A stretch of DNA of 64,000 nucleotides from Allomyces macrogynus ATCC 38327. Its lineage: Eukaryota; Blastocladiomycota; Blastocladiomycetes; Blastocladiales; Blastocladiaceae. The position numbers and the translations under genes were made by a program. The notes below the pieces were generated by a model. It had not been told where the DNA came from. It searched no databases and was given only the letters and a program-made list of their open reading frames with translations. Positions 14,832-29,345 of this stretch are shown in pieces; the stretch's first letter is position 1; the number at the start of each line of letters is the position of its first letter. The stretch spans positions 1,661,570-1,725,569 of the forward strand of contig GG745329.1 in NCBI GenBank assembly GCA_000151295.1, given 5' to 3'.

Positions 14832-16553
14832 AGTGAGAGAGGTCTGCTGTGCCAAGGGTGTCAGCACATAATGCACAAGGATGAGCCATGCTGTGCATGA
14901 CACACAATGATGACTGCCGTCAATGGGCGTGACAGTGAAACGCATACTGGGCCATACAGGGCTGGCGCGACTATTGGGAGTGGCACATTGTTTAGCTTGA
15001 ACGGGTCTATGTTATTTGCAGTGGGTGACAGTTGTGGTGGACGTGGAGCGGTGCACAGCTGATGTGGGGAAGAGCAGGGACAGTTGTGAGGGAAACGTGA
15101 CTGCAACAATGGTGACCATAGGGTCCACAAGGAGGATGCTGGACAACTCATAAATCCTGCAATGGACACATGACATCATGCTGTCAGGCCATGAGAAGGG
15201 GAAGGCAACATCCAAATGATGGCACACACATCAGCAGGGGGGGGGGGGGGGGGCAGTGAGGAGAGGGGGAGGTATGGAGCACAGGTGAGGAATGAGGGCC
15301 ACCATGCTGGCAAGGGTGCTGACCATGTTGTGTGCAATGCACAAGTCCTCATGCCATTTGCAAGCAAGCAACACCACAAAGGGCCAGGCGAGGCAGGTGT
15401 GGCCACCACAAGGTGTGTGCTATCAAACTTGAGAGTGCCCAGGTTTTTCACAGCATATGACAGTCAGAACGGATGTAGGCCAGAGTATGCAAGCACAGGG
15501 AAAGCAGCAATGAAGGCAGCACAAACATGCACAACAGTGATGGTGGAGCCCATGATGAGCACAGTGCAAGATGGCCTGATTGAACTGCTTCAGGTCGTGT
15601 GGAAAGTCGCGTGTAAAGCGGTCTGGTCAATGGGTGATGTTGGCATGCATGAGCAAGCATGAGTGCAGCCTGGTCGCTACTCATGCAGAGGTTTGACAAT
15701 CGGTTGCAGCTTTGGCGTCAGAATGCAGCAAGTTGAAAGTCATGGTGAATGTCGCAGCAGTTGTGGTGGTCAAGCGCGCACGCCACAGCACTGGACGCGG
15801 TTGATCATGATGTGGGAGTGGAGCGACGAAATGGTGCGGCCAGGCTGGGAGTTGAACCAAGGACCGGTGTGTCGTGGCGGATTGAGGATGCCAGCTGTTG
15901 TGGGTTAGTGCAGGTGCACATGAAGACAAACACGATGCACATTGTGGCACATCGTCGTACAGATCCATTGTGAGGTGCACGGGGCGGAGAGCCTGCAACA
16001 GTGTGGGCGTGCTAGTTGGGCGGCCGGTAGATCGAATGGGAGGTGCCTGTCAGCAGCTGGTCAGCAGCTTAGATGGCTCTGAATATTGTGTGCACATTCC
16101 TGCATTGTTGCCATGAGCACTGCTGGGAAGGTTCCGCCCGCCGTCGTCGTGAGGACCGCTCGGGTTTCACCCTGCAAGCGCACGCGACCGTAGGCAGCTT
16201 AGGCAGCCGGAGGGAGGATACCGCTCGAGTCGCTGCTTGAGCATGAGGAGAGGAAGGAGCGACAGTCCAAAGCAAGCAGGGGCAAGCGTTGATCACATGG
16301 TCTCACACTAAACGTGAGCGCGTCTCCCACCCATGTGCATATCACGTGCAAAGTCGACACTGATCAACCCGCTTGCTCGGCTCCAGGCTCGGCTCACCAT
16401 CGTCGACGGTAGCAAACGCAGCGACCTTGTCCGCGACAACGACGGCGACGACGACGCCGTTGGTGGGGCCGAATGCAACCTCCCGCACCAGCACTGCCTC
16501 CTCTCCACCATCCGCATTCATCGCACCCGCCATTGATCCGACCCATCTCGACC
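14832..16553. other. Non-coding stretch between the viral element and the dynein gene
   Basis: No frame here has a recognisable product or the codon character of its neighbours. It contains a run of about 17 G at 15,237-15,253 and GT/CA-rich sequence. The last 250 bp become GC-rich and probably include the dynein promoter and 5' UTR. I see no transposon ends or RNA genes. Confidence 0.6.
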
Positions 16554-19500
16554 ATGAACTCGTCAGACCGCCACGTACCGGGCCTAGCTTGCTTGCCCTC
16601 GTCATTCACCGACACCACGTCGCCGCACCTTGCCGCACCATCACCGACCAGCCCTCGTGGCGCTCTTGCAGCTGCCGGCCAGCCGGAAGCGCTCCGTGAC
16701 GCCCTGACCGGCCGGCTCTACACGCAGACCCGCGGTGCGGAGCCGCCTGCCTTCGTACTCTCGTCGCAGGCACTGCTCTACTCGCCCGCCAAGGTTGTAC
16801 CACGTCGCCCGCTCGTGCACGCCGCCTCCAGTTCAACGGCCACCGCCGCGGTCGCTCCGCTGACCGGGCCACCATCAAGCAACGGCACTGGACTCGCAAG
16901 GATCCCCAATGCTGCTCCCTTGCCGCCATTGCGCACACCCGGCGCACCAGAGGCCGACTCGGCGCGACGACGGCGCGAGAAGCGTCCACCCCTCGACGAC
17001 TGCGGTGCCTTTCCGTCCGGGATCGATGCCGTGACGGGCAAGCCGCTGTCGCCGCACGCCGTGTTGCCCTCGATCCCGGCCCCGCCTGCTAGCGACGCCC
17101 CGTCGTCGGCTAAGCGGCCGCGCACGCGGCAGTACGAGACGTCGGTCCAGGATTTGCGCCATGCGACGACGCGCACCATGACTTCGCCGTTTGATTTCAT
17201 TCGCGCCTTGCAGCAGGGCGGGGTGCATCGCCCGCAGCTCGAGTTTGTCTACATGCGGCCCGTCAACCGCGATCCGGCCATTTACAACCCGTACGACCTC
17301 GTCATCACCGAGTACGAGAATGTTGATAAGAATGATTTTTACACTCTGTCCGAGTCGGTGCGTGCTCCCTTTCTTTCTCTGTCGCGTTGTCGGCGGCACC
17401 CAGGCTTACCATACTCTCACTGTGGAAAAACAGGGCGTCACGCACTTCACGTCGGCGGCAACCGACTTCACCCTGCTCCAGCAATGGATTCGGGAGCACC
17501 GCGTATTCAATGCCATGATCAAAGTCCGCTTCTTTGCGCAGTACCGGCTGTGGAAATCGTTTACGACCTGGCACAAGAACGTGCGCCGCTCCAAGCTCGC
17601 TGCCGCGCGCAAGCAGGTACAGCGCAAGCTCTTTGGACTCGATATGCCGCTTGCGCGCGGTGTCGCACGGACACGCGCTGCGTGCACGGCCCTGCTCGAG
17701 CAGTCGCTGCTGCACGCGCCCGCCGACCAGCCGTGGGACCTGCACGCGTTTGTCCAGGACCAGGCCGAGCACTTGCGGTCGCGCATGACGGCGACGCTCG
17801 CGCAGTTTGATGCCGACGTGCGCGCGATCGTCGTTGAGGCGTGCCAGGAGGCGCTGCTGGCGGCCAACTGCTCGCTCGACAAGGCCGAGGCCGAGGCGCT
17901 CACGTTCACGCAGCAGGCCGCGCGTCGCTCCGAGTGCCGGCGGCTCGAGCGGTTTGTCAAACTCGTCGACTACTTGAAGTTCCACACGCTGCACATGCTC
18001 GTTGTTTCGGCCAGCCGCCAGCTGCTCTTGGTCTTGCTCGGTCGCTGCACGTCGGCCGAGATTCAGGCTGGACCCGACGACGCCGAGAACTTGTTTTACC
18101 ATGTGCCGACGTCGGCGCTCGCTCTCGCCGGGTATGAATCGTTTGCGGGTGTTGTCGCCAAGCTCCTGCCCGGGCTGTCGGCGGGCCAAGAGATGGATAG
18201 CGATGGCGACGTACCGCAGCGCACATTCTTGGACGTAATCCAGGCCGCGGCCGTGGGTGCGGCACCGGCGCGCAAGCAGCCGCTGTTCCGCGTCGAGCTC
18301 GGCATTGACGGTGGTCACTTGGCCTTGGTACCGACGATCAAGGACCTGTTCCAGGTCATCGACCAGCTCAGCAAGCAGCAACTCGCGTGCGTCGAGACCG
18401 TGTCGACGCTGACCAACTCGATCGACTTTATCTTTTCGGGCGAGTCGTTTGAGGACCCGGATTTCACCGAGGGCCCGAGCCTGGCGCAGATCATCAACGA
18501 CGACATTTACTACACGGCGCTCAACGAGCGGATTCGCGCGGCGCTCGCGGGTAACTACAAGGCCGTGCAGACGTTCACGCTCGAGTTTGAGCAGTACCGC
18601 GACATGTTTGTGCAGAACCAGAAACTTGACCTGGCCGGGATCGCCGCGGGCACGGTGCAGTTCCCGGGCGTCGACGAGACGACGCGTGGTCTGACGACGG
18701 CCTTTTTCGAGCAGTCGCTCGCCGTGTTTGCCGACCAGATCAAGCGCATCAAGGCGCTGTCGGCGACAACGGTGGTGACCAATTTCCTCGCCGATATTGC
18801 GCAGTTCAAGGCCACGATTCTGCCGTCGCCGCAAAAGTGTTTCCAGGACATCACGGCCATGATCCCAACACTCGCGCGCGACAAGAACGAGGTGCTGCTC
18901 AACGAGCTCAATTTCTCCGTTAAAGTGCTCGGGTCGCAGCCGCACACGGTCGAGGCCTTTGTCGAGTACCTCGCGCACCTCGACAAGGTCAAGGAGGAAA
19001 AGGACGCGCTCGAGGCGCGGTACCAGGAAGTGTCCAAACTCTACTCGCTCATTGACCAGTACGCGCTGCCGATTGTGCCCACGGACCTGGCCATGTTCCA
19101 GACGTTGCGGCCAACGCTGCGACAACTGCGCGAGGCCGTCGACCTGGCCGACGAGACGCGTGACGACTCGATTGCGCGGTTCTCGGGCGAGCTCGAAAAG
19201 CTGTATGCCGATTTGATCACGCAGGTCAACGACGTGCGCGCCCGTGCGCAAGACCCAATGATCTTGAACCCGGCGTCGCCTGTCGACCAGGTCATGGGGT
19301 ACCTCGGTGACTTGGGGCAGCAGTTTACGACGCTGCTCGCGCTCGCCGACCAGTATGCCGAGTACCAGGCGCAGTTCAAGGTGGCGCCGACGCGCAGTGC
19401 CGAGCTCGAGGAGGCCAAGCAGGACCTCGACATGAAGACGGCGCTCTGGGAAAGTTTCCAGAAATGGGACGAGCTCACGCGCGCGTGGGACCTGTCGCCG

Positions 19501-22500
19501 TTCGAAAAGATCAACACCGAGGACATGGCCGCGCAGATCAATGGGTACATGAAGACCATCTACAACCTCGACAAGGGTTTGCCGCCCAACGAGGTCGTGC
19601 CCAAGCTCAAGCAAATGGTCGAGACGTACCGTGCCATGTTCTCGACGATTGTCGATTTGCGCAACCCGGCACTCAAGGCGCGGCACTGGGACAAGATCCA
19701 GGAAACGATTGGCAAGACGATTGCGCGCGACGAGACGCTCACGCTCGCCGTTTTGCGCGAGGCCAATGTCTTCAAGTTCAAGGAGGAGATTTCGGGCATT
19801 TCGGGCCAGGCGTCGAGCGAGGCCGCGCTCGAGGAAATGCTGCAAAAGATTGTGCGCACGTGGTCCGACACCGAGTTCATCGTGCTGCCCTACCGCGACA
19901 ACAAGGACGTCTACATTCTCGGCGGCGTCGAGGACATTCAGACGTTGCTCGAGGACTCGCAGGTCACGCTCGCAACTATCAAGGCGTCGCGGCATCTCGG
20001 GCCCATCAAGTCGGACGTAGAAAAGTGGGACAAGTCATTGTCGCTCTTCTCCGACACGCTCGACGCGTGGATGGTGTGCCAGCGCAACTGGCTCTACCTC
20101 GAGTCCATCTTCTCAGCGCCGGACATTCAGAGGCAATTGCCCGAGGAGGCCAAGATGTTTGCGCAGGTCGACCGCAACTGGAAGGACATTATGCGGCGCG
20201 CGGCACGGCACCCGAATGCGATGAAGTGCGGAACGACGCCCGGCACGCTCGAGACGCTGCAGCAGAACAACGAGTTCCTCGAAAAGATTCAAAAGTGTCT
20301 CGAAGAGTACCTCGAGTCGAAGCGGCTGCTGTTCCCGCGATTCTACTTCTTGTCGAACGACGAGCTGCTCGAGATCCTGTCGCAGACTAAGAACCCGCAG
20401 TCGGTGCAGCCGCATCTCGGCAAGTGTTTTGACGCGATCAAGTCGCTCGAGTTCTCGCCCGAACCCAAAAGCATTGATATTTTGGCCATGATTTCGCCCG
20501 AGGGCGAAAAAATCACGTTCAACAAGCCGCTCAAGGCGCGTGGTAACGTCGAGACGTGGCTCTCGGCCGTGGAAGAGACCATGTTTGCGACGGTGCGCCG
20601 CATGCTCAAGGTCGCGCTTGCCGAGTTTACGCCTGAGGACCGGCCGAAATGGCTGCTCGAGCACGCGGGCCAAGTCGTCTTGACGGCGTCACAGATCATG
20701 TGGTGCGTCGAGGTGTCGCAGGCGCTCGAGAGCGACAAGCCCATCGAGGCGCTGCGGCAGTTCAAGAAAAAGTCGATTGCGAACCTGTCGCAGGTCGCGG
20801 CGATTGTGCGCGGCGACTTGACCAAACTGCAGCGTGCGGTGCTCGGTGCGCTGATTACGATTGAGGTGCACGCGCGCGATATTTTGATTGAAATGGTCGA
20901 GACGGGTGTGTCGTCGCTCAACGATTTCGGGTGGCTCAAGCAGCTGCGGTACTACTGGGATCCGGACACGGACGTGTGCGTCGTACGCATGTCGGACACG
21001 GCTTTCAATTACGGCTGCGAGTATCTCGGGTGCTCGCCGCGTCTCGTCATCACGCCGCTGACCGATCGATGCTACCTGACGCTCACGGGCGCGATTGCCA
21101 TCAATCTTGGCGGGTCGCCGCTGGGCCCTGCTGGTACGGGCAAGACAGAGACGGTCAAGGACTTGGCCAAAGCCCTAGCGCGGCAATGTGTCGTCTTCAA
21201 CTGTTCCGACTCGCTCGACTACAAGATGATGGGCAAGTTCTTTGCTGGGCTCGCGCAGTCGGGTGCGTGGTGCTGCTTTGACGAGTTTAACCGCATCGAC
21301 ATTGAAGTGTTGTCGGTCATTGCGCAGCAGTTGCTCACGATCAAGACGGCCAAGGACGGCAATGTGGCGCGGTTCATGTTCGAGGGCAAGGAAATCCGGC
21401 TCATCCCGTCGTGCGCGGCTTATATCACCATGAACCCGGGCTATGCTGGCCGTCAGGAGCTGCCTGACAACTTGAAGGCTCTCTTCCGACCGATTGCCAT
21501 GATGATTCCAGACTATGGCCTGATTGCCGAAATCATGCTCTACTCGGAAGGGTTCGAGGACGCCAAACTTCTCGCCGGCAAGGTCGTCAACCTCTACAAG
21601 CTCTGCTCGGAGCAGCTGTCGCAGCAGGACCACTACGATTTCGGCATGCGCGCCGTCAAGTCGGTGCTGGTCATGGCCGGGCAGCTCAAGCGCGCGAACC
21701 CGACAATTTCCGAGAACGTCGTCCTGATCCGGTCGCTGCGCGACTCAAACTTGCCTAAGTTTTTGGTTGACGACGTGCCGCTGTTCCTCGGCATTTTGCA
21801 GGACTTGTTCCCGGGCGTTGTCATTCCGGACCAGGATTTCGGCGCGCTCAAGGCCGCGATCGAGCAGGTGCTCGCAGCAAGAAACTATGTCGTCGTGCCC
21901 AAATTTGTCGACCGCATCATTCAGCTCTACGACACGACACGCGTGCGGCACGGTGTCATGCTCGTCGGACCGACGGGTGGCGGCAAGACGGTCGCGTACC
22001 AGGTGCTCGCCGAGGCCATGTCGGTCCTGCACAAAACCAAGCCCGACACATTCGAGGCCGTGCAGCTGTCGATTCTCAACCCAAAATGCATCACCATGGA
22101 CGAGCTCTACGGCGCCGTGAACCTCGCGACCATGGAGTGGAAGGACGGGTTGATTGGCAACGTGACGCGGCAGCAAGTCGCTGACCCGAGCCCAGACGAA
22201 AAATGGACCGTGTTTGATGGGCCCGTCGACGCGCTGTGGATTGAGAACATGAACACGGTGCTCGACGACAACAAGCTCTTGTGTCTGACCAATGGCGAGC
22301 GCATCAAGCTGTCGAACTCGATCCGCATGATGTTTGAGGTCATAGATCTTGCGGTTGCGTCGGTACGTGCTCTTGATTATGTCCCCTTTTGCGCGCCAGA
22401 ATTGCAAATCTGACGTTGGTTTCCCCTCGTTTGCTAGCCCGCTACGGTCAGTCGATGCGGCATGGTCTACATGGACCCGGCCAACTTGGGCTGGCGCCCG

Positions 22501-25500
22501 TCGGTCACGCGCTGGCTCTCGACCCAGTGCGGGATGCTCTCGCCCGAGCAGCAGGACTTTGTCAACTTGCTCATGGAGCACAGCATCGACGAAGGGCTCA
22601 AGTTTGCGCGTAAGCAAAAGGAGCTGGTGCCGACTGTCAACCTGAACCTAGTCGCATCGCTGTGCCGGCTCATGTCGACGTTTTTGACTGAGGTTGACTG
22701 GAAACCCATGGGCGAAAGCGACTGGAAGGCGCTGCTGGGCTACCTGTTTATCTTCTGCTTCACGTGGTCGATTGGCGGCACGATGCACGAGTCGTGCCAG
22801 GACCTGTTTGACACGTTTGCGCGCGAGCTGTTTGAGCATGGGCCGACCGTCGATTGCCCGATCCCGGGCGGGTCGACGATTTACTCGTTTTATGCGCACG
22901 TCAAGCAGCGCACGCTCGCGCCGTGGGACGACCTCGTCACGCCGTTCCAGTATTCGCCGACCGTGCCCTACTTTGAGATCATGGTGCCGACCATGGACAC
23001 GGTCCGGTTCCAGTACCTGACGGAACGACTGCTGCAAAACGCGTTCCCGACGCTACTTACCGGGTCAACGGGTGTGGGCAAGTCGGTGATCGTGCAGGAC
23101 CTGATTGCGCGCACCGCCAAGGTCAAGAACTATTTGCCCATCTCCCTCAGCTTTTCGGCGCAGACGACGAGTGCCATGACGCAGCAGTACCTGGAGCTCA
23201 AGCTCGAAAAAAAGAAAAAGAACATCATGGGCGCGCCTGTCGGTTCGCGCATCGTCGTCTTTGTCGACGACCTTAACATGCCCAAGCTCGACACGTACGG
23301 CGCGCAGCCGCCGATCGAGCTACTGCGGCAGTTCATCGACATGGGCGGATTCTACGACCGGGACAAGCTCACGTGGAAGATTGTCGAGGACGTGAGTCTG
23401 CTCGCCGCGTGCGCGCCGCCGGGCGGTGGGCGCAACTCGATCACGCCGCGATTGATTCGGCACTTCAACGTGCTCAACATCCCGATGCCGTCGGACGCTA
23501 GCCTGGCGCGGATTTTCAAGAGCATTCTCGACGGATTCCTCAAACCCTTTTCGTCAGACGTGCGGTCTGTGTCCGAGGCCGTGGTCAACAGCAGTATCGA
23601 GCTCTACAACCGCATGTGCGCCGAGCTGCTGCCGACGCCCGCCAAGTCGCACTACACGTTCAACTTGCGCGACTTGTCCAAGGTCATTCAAGGCATCACG
23701 CAAATCAAGCCCGTCAACATCACGACGCGCATGAACGCGGTCTCTGTGTTTGCGCACGAGGCCGCGCGCGTGTTCCACGACCGCTTGATCGACCAGGCTG
23801 ACCGCGCCTACTTTGGCAAGCTCATGGAAGAGCTCGTTTCGAAAAACTTTTCCGAGACCCTGTCGTCGGATCCGATCTTGTTTGGCGATTTCGGTAAGCG
23901 CGGCGTGCCGCGCGAAGAGCGCGTTTACGCGCAGTTTACCGACATGGGCGCGCTCGGCACGCTACTTGAAGACTACCTCGAAGAGTACAATGTGAGTTTG
24001 TCGCGCGACATGCGGCTCATCTTCTTCCTCGACGCCAAGCAGCACGTGGCCCGGATTTCGCGCATTATCCGACAACCGCGCGGCAACGCGCTACTGGTCG
24101 GGATCGGTGGCACGGGCAAAAAATCGCTGACGCGGCTCGCGTCGCACATGGCTGAGTACCAGTGCGTCGAGATTGAGCTGACGCGGACCTACGGCACAGT
24201 CGAGTGGCGCGAGGATATCAAGAAGCTCTACCGAATCGCGGGTGTCGAGGGCAAGAACACAGTGTTCTTGCTCAACGACACTCAAATCAAGACCGAAGCG
24301 TTCCTTGAGGACATCAACGGCATTCTCAACACCGGCGACGTGCCGAACCTGTTCGACATGGACGAGCGCGAGCAGATTATCGGCAACTTGCGGCCGATCG
24401 CACGCGATAAGGGGTACCCAGAGGATCGCGATTCGGTCTACCAGTTCTTTGTGAACCGCGCGCGCGACAATTTGCACATTGTATTTGCGACAAGTCCAGT
24501 CGGCGACACGTTCCGCAACCGGTGCCGCATGTTCCCGTCGCTCGTCAATTGCTGTGCAATCGACTGGTTTGACGAGTGGCCGCGCGAGGCTCTGCTGTCC
24601 GTATCGAAGCGGTTCCTCGAATTTGTTGATCTCGGGTCCGACGACATGAAGGAAAAGATGTCGACGCTGTGCGTCGACGTGCACACGTCTGTGTCGACCA
24701 TGGCCGCGCGGTTCTACGCCGAGTTGCGCCGCCGGTTTTACACGACGCCGACCAGCTACCTCGAGCTCATCAGCTTGTACATTGGCATGCTGCAGGAAAA
24801 GCGCAAGGAGATTGGCGTCGCGCGCGACCGGCTGCAGAATGGGTTGCACAAGCTCACCGAGACCAACGAGCTCGTTGCTAAGATGCAGGTCACGCTGCAG
24901 CAGCTCGGGCCGGAACTCAAGCAAAAGGCGGCCGACGTGGAGACGCTCATGATCAAGATCGCCAAGGACCAGGAGACGGCCGACGGCGTCAAGAAGGTCG
25001 TGGCCGAGGAGGAAAAGGTAGTCAAGCTACAGGCCGAGCAGACCGAGGCGATTGCGCGCGAGGCGCAAAAAGATCTCGACGAGGCGCTCCCAGCGCTCGA
25101 AGCGGCCTACAAGGCCCTCGACTCGCTCGAAAAGAAGGACGTGGCTGAAATGAAGGCGTTTGCCAAGCCGCCCGATCTCGTTGTCATGGTCTTGGAGGCC
25201 GTGTGCATCTTGTTCAAGGTCAAGCCCGATTGGGACAGTGCCAAGAAGCTGCTCGGCGACCCACAGTTTTTGAAGAAGATTCAAGACTACGACAAGGATT
25301 CGGTCAACGACGCGCTCGCCAAGAAGCTGAAAAAGTACATTGAAAACCCGAGCTTCACGCCCGAAGCCGTCGAAAAGGTGTCTCGAGCCGCGCGGTCGAT
25401 GTGCATGTGGGTGCTCGCCATGGATATCTACACGCGCGTCAACAAGGAAGTCGAGCCCAAGCGCAAGCGGCTGTCCGAAGCGCAGAACAGTCTCGAGACG

Positions 25501-28500
25501 ACCAAGGCCAAGCTCGACGAAAAGCAGCGTCAGCTGCAAGAGGTCGAGGACCAGCTGCAGAAACTCAAGGAAAAGTACGAAGAGTCGATTGCCAGCAAGC
25601 GCATCCTGTCCGAAAAGATGGAGCAGACGACCAAGCGGCTCGAGCGCGCGAGCAAGCTCACGACGGCGCTCGCCGACGAGCAAGTGCGCTGGACGGCGTC
25701 GGTCGGCCTGCTCAACCAGCAAATGGACGAGATAGTCGGCAACGTCTTTATCGGCGCGGCGTGCGTCGCGTATTTCGGCGCGTTCACGTCCGGGTACCGC
25801 AAGGACATGATCGCGCAGTGGATCGGCAAGTGCCAAGAGCTCGGCGTGCCCGTGGCCGAGAATTTCTCGTTGTCCGAGCAGCTCAGCGATCCAGTCCAGA
25901 CGCGCGAGTGGAATGTTCAAGGCTTGCCAGCCGACGACTTGTCCACCGAGAATGGCATTCTCGTGACGCGCGGGCGGCGGTGGCCGCTCATGATCGACCC
26001 ACAGGGCCAGGCCAACCGGTGGATTCGCAACATGGAAGCAGCCAGCGATCTCAAGGTGGTCAAACTGTCGGACCCTAAGTTTTTGCGTGCGCTTGAGAAT
26101 GCGATTCGTATAGGCCAACCGGTGCTGGTGGAGGACGTTGGTGAGCAACTCGACCCGGCCATTGAGCCGCTGTTGCTCAAGCAGACAATCCGGCAGGGTG
26201 GGCGACTGCTAATGAAGCTCGGTGACACGCTCGTCGAGTACGACAAGAACTTCAAGCTCTACATCACGACCAAGATGGCCAATCCGCACTACCTGCCCGA
26301 GGTGTGCATCAAGGTGACGGTCATCAACTTCACGGTCACCAAGACGGGTCTCGAGGGCCAGCTGCTCGCCGACGTGGTCAAACTCGAGCGGCCCGAGCTC
26401 GAGGAGCAGCGCAACACGCTCATCATGTCGATTTCCAACGACAAGCGCCAGCTCAAGGACATTGAAGAGAAGATTCTGCGGCTGCTCTACAACTCGCAGG
26501 GCAACATTCTCGACGACGAGGAGCTGATCTTGACGCTCAACCAGTCCAAGGTCACGTCGGGCGCCATTACGGACCGTCTCATCCAGGCTGAGCAGACGGA
26601 AAAGGCCATCAACTCGGCGCGTGAAAAATATCGACCCGTCGCGCTGCGCGGCTCGATTTTGTACTTTGTCGTGGCCGACCTCGCCGAGATTGACCAAATG
26701 TACCAATTCTCGCTCAAGTACTTCAAGAATTTGTTCACGCAGTGCATCATCGACAGTCCCAAGGGCCAAGAGCTGTCGGAGCACGTCAAGTTCCTGTGCG
26801 ACGACATTATGATGTCGGTGTTCCGCAACGTCTCGCGCGGTCTGTTTGAACAGCACAAGACCATCTTCTCCTTCATGATTTGCATCTCGGTCATGCGCGA
26901 CCGCGGCGACATTTCCGACGACGAGTGGAATTTCTTCTTGCGCGGCGCCGCGTCGCTCACGCAGCAGATCCCGACCAAGCCTGCGACGCGCTGGCTGACG
27001 GACGCCATGTGGCGCAACTGCTGCTCGCTCAGCGCGGCCGTGTCCGTGTTTGCCGAACTCGCCGACCACGTTTCGAGCCACACACTCGACTGGGAAGCTT
27101 ACATTGAAGCCGACGATCCGTTTGCGGCCGCGATTCCGGGCATCCCGAGCGACAAGATCACCGACTTCCAGCGGCTCCTGCTCGTCAAGGTGCTGCGCGA
27201 GGAGCTCGTCGTGGCCTCGCTGATGAGCTTTATCCGGCAAAACATTGGCGCACCGTACATTGATATCCCGCCGCTCGACTTGAAGCACGTCTACAGCGAC
27301 ATGAGCTCGACGACGCCGCTCGTCTTCATTCTGTCGTCCGGATCCGACCCGGTCTCAGGCCTGCTCAAGCTCGCGTCGGGCATGGGCTTCAGTGAGCGGC
27401 TGCATATGATTTCGCTCGGCCAAGGTCAAGGCCCTATTGCTGAGGCTCTGCTGCAAAAGACGGTGGAGAGCGGCGACTGGCTCTTCTTGCAAAACTGCCA
27501 CTTGGCGGCATCGTGGATGACCAAGCTCGAGGCCAAGGTCAAGGAAATCTCGTCGGGCGAGATCAAGGCGCACAATACGTTCCGGCTCTACCTGTCGTCG
27601 ATGCCGTCCAAGGTGTTCCCGGCCGCTGTGCTGCAAGAGTCGGTGAAAGTGACCAACGAGCCGCCCAAGGGGTTGCGCGCTAACTTGGCCCGATCGTTTG
27701 CCGATATTCCGACCAACGTGTTTGATCACTCGCCGCCGCAGGGCGCGCGGTTCCGCAAGCTCGCGTTCAGTCTGTGCTTCTTTAATGCCATCATTCACGA
27801 GCGGAAAAAGTTTGGGCCGCTCGGATGGAACATTTCTTACGACTGGAGCAACTCGGACCTGGAAGTATCGCTCGTCGTGCTGCGCAATTTCTTGACCAAG
27901 TCGAACACGATCCCGTGGGACGCGTTGCGGTACCTGACGGGCGAAATTACGTTTGGTGGGCGTGTCACCGACGACTGGGATCGGCGGTCGATGCGCACAC
28001 TGCTGAGCAAGTACTACAGCGTGGACGTGCTCGACGACGGGTTTTTGCTCAGCCCGTCGGGCCACTACACGACGCCCGCCGACGGCAACCTCGCGTCGTT
28101 CCGCGCGCATATCGACAAGCTGCCTTTCACCGAGGACCCGTCCGTGTTTGGGATGCACGAGAACGCCAATGTCAGCTACCAGCTCCAAGAAACCAAGCGG
28201 CTGCTCAAGACGGTGCTCGACGTGCAGCCGCGGCTCGTTTCGTCGGGTGTCGGCAAGTCGCCCGAGGGCCGCGTCACGGACGTGGCTCAGTCGATTCTGT
28301 CGCGGATTCCGGCGCTGTTGGCGGTCGATATCCACCCGCGCGCCGCGTCGGCGGGCAAGCCCAAGTCGATTGCCGAGGTCATGTTCCAGACGGACGACAC
28401 GGGCCGCATGCTCAACTCGTTGAGCACGGTCCTGCTGCAAGAGTGCGCGCGATTCAACCGGCTGATTTCGACCATCAAGTTGTCGCTCGAAAACTTGGTC

Positions 28501-29345
28501 AAGGCAATTCGCGGGTTGGTCGTAATGAGCGCGCAGCTCGACCTCATGTTCCAGTCGCTGCTGAACAATGAGGTGCGTGTCCTGGTGGTTCTCACTCTTC
28601 TCCACCAGCTCGGTGTTTGCTAAATCATATTTATCGCATCGAACGAAAGGTGCCCGCCGCATGGGCCAATGTGGCCTACCCGTCGCTCAAGCCGTTGTCG
28701 TCGTGGGTCGACGACTTTTTGGCGCGCGTGAAGGTGCTGCAAGAGTGGATCGAAACAGGCCAGCCGCGCACGTTCTGGCTACCGGGCTTCTTCTTCCCGC
28801 AAGGGTTCCTTACAGGCGTGTTCCAAAACCACGCGCGCAAGTATAACATTCCGATCGACTCGCTCAAGTTCAAGTTCCAGATCCAGTCGACCGAGAGCCT
28901 CGACTCCGACCTGGTGGCGGAAGCGGGGACGGTGCCAGAGCAGAGTGGACCGCACGCGTCGGACGGCGTGTTGGTGCGCGGCCTGTTCATTGAAGGCGCG
29001 CGGTGGGACCGAACCAAGGAGCGGTTGCAGGACTCGTTCCCAATGGAAATGTACTCGGTACGCGTCGCGCATTTCCTCGCACCGGTTCATCGCGTGGATC
29101 TGACCTCGTGTGATTGCCACTCCCTGTAGCGCATGCCTCTGATCCGGTTCATTCCCGAGACCAACTACGCGCCAACCAAGGACCTCTACGTGTCGCCGCT
29201 GTACAAGACGTCGGCGCGCGCCGGGACGCTGTCGACGACGGGACACTCGACCAACTTTGTGTGCTCGGTGCACCTGCCGTCGGACCGGTCGGCCGACTAC
29301 TGGATCACCAAGGGCGTGGCGCTGCTGATGCAGCTCAACGAGTAG
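16554..29345 (+). CDS. DNAH6: Axonemal dynein heavy chain, DNAH6 type (inner arm)
   Basis: Five exons read as 16,554-17,357, 17,434-22,362, 22,438-28,572, 28,650-29,057 and 29,130-29,345. All junctions are in phase 0 and give about 4,163 residues, close to the usual DNAH6 length. It is a microtubule motor of the single-headed inner arm in the flagellum. The stem carries [19 protein letters not shown], a DNAH6-like signature. P-loops are GPAGTGKT (AAA1, about residue 1499), GPTGGGKT (AAA2, about 1780), GSTGVGKS (AAA3, about 2120) and GIGGTGKKS (AAA4, about 2466). Then come the coiled-coil stalk, the AAA5-AAA6 region, [13 protein letters not shown] and [14 protein letters not shown] blocks, and a C-terminus ending [11 protein letters not shown]. 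The four introns are 72-77 nt. An in-frame upstream ATG (16,473) would add 27 residues; 16,554 has the better context. The first 200 residues are low-complexity Pro/Ala/Ser. The gene is intact. Confidence 0.95.

Noticed and set aside
14861..16116. Assorted short ORFs on both strands
   Set aside because: No homology-like features, no start context, and frames interrupt each other.
17305..19995. 896-codon minus-strand ORF inside the dynein gene, and similar long antisense ORFs (for example 25,027-26,148, 27,355-28,662, 47,070-49,094)
   Set aside because: Antisense shadows of GC-rich coding sequence. They have Arg/Leu-rich nonsense composition, while the opposite strand matches DNAH6 or UTP20 throughout.
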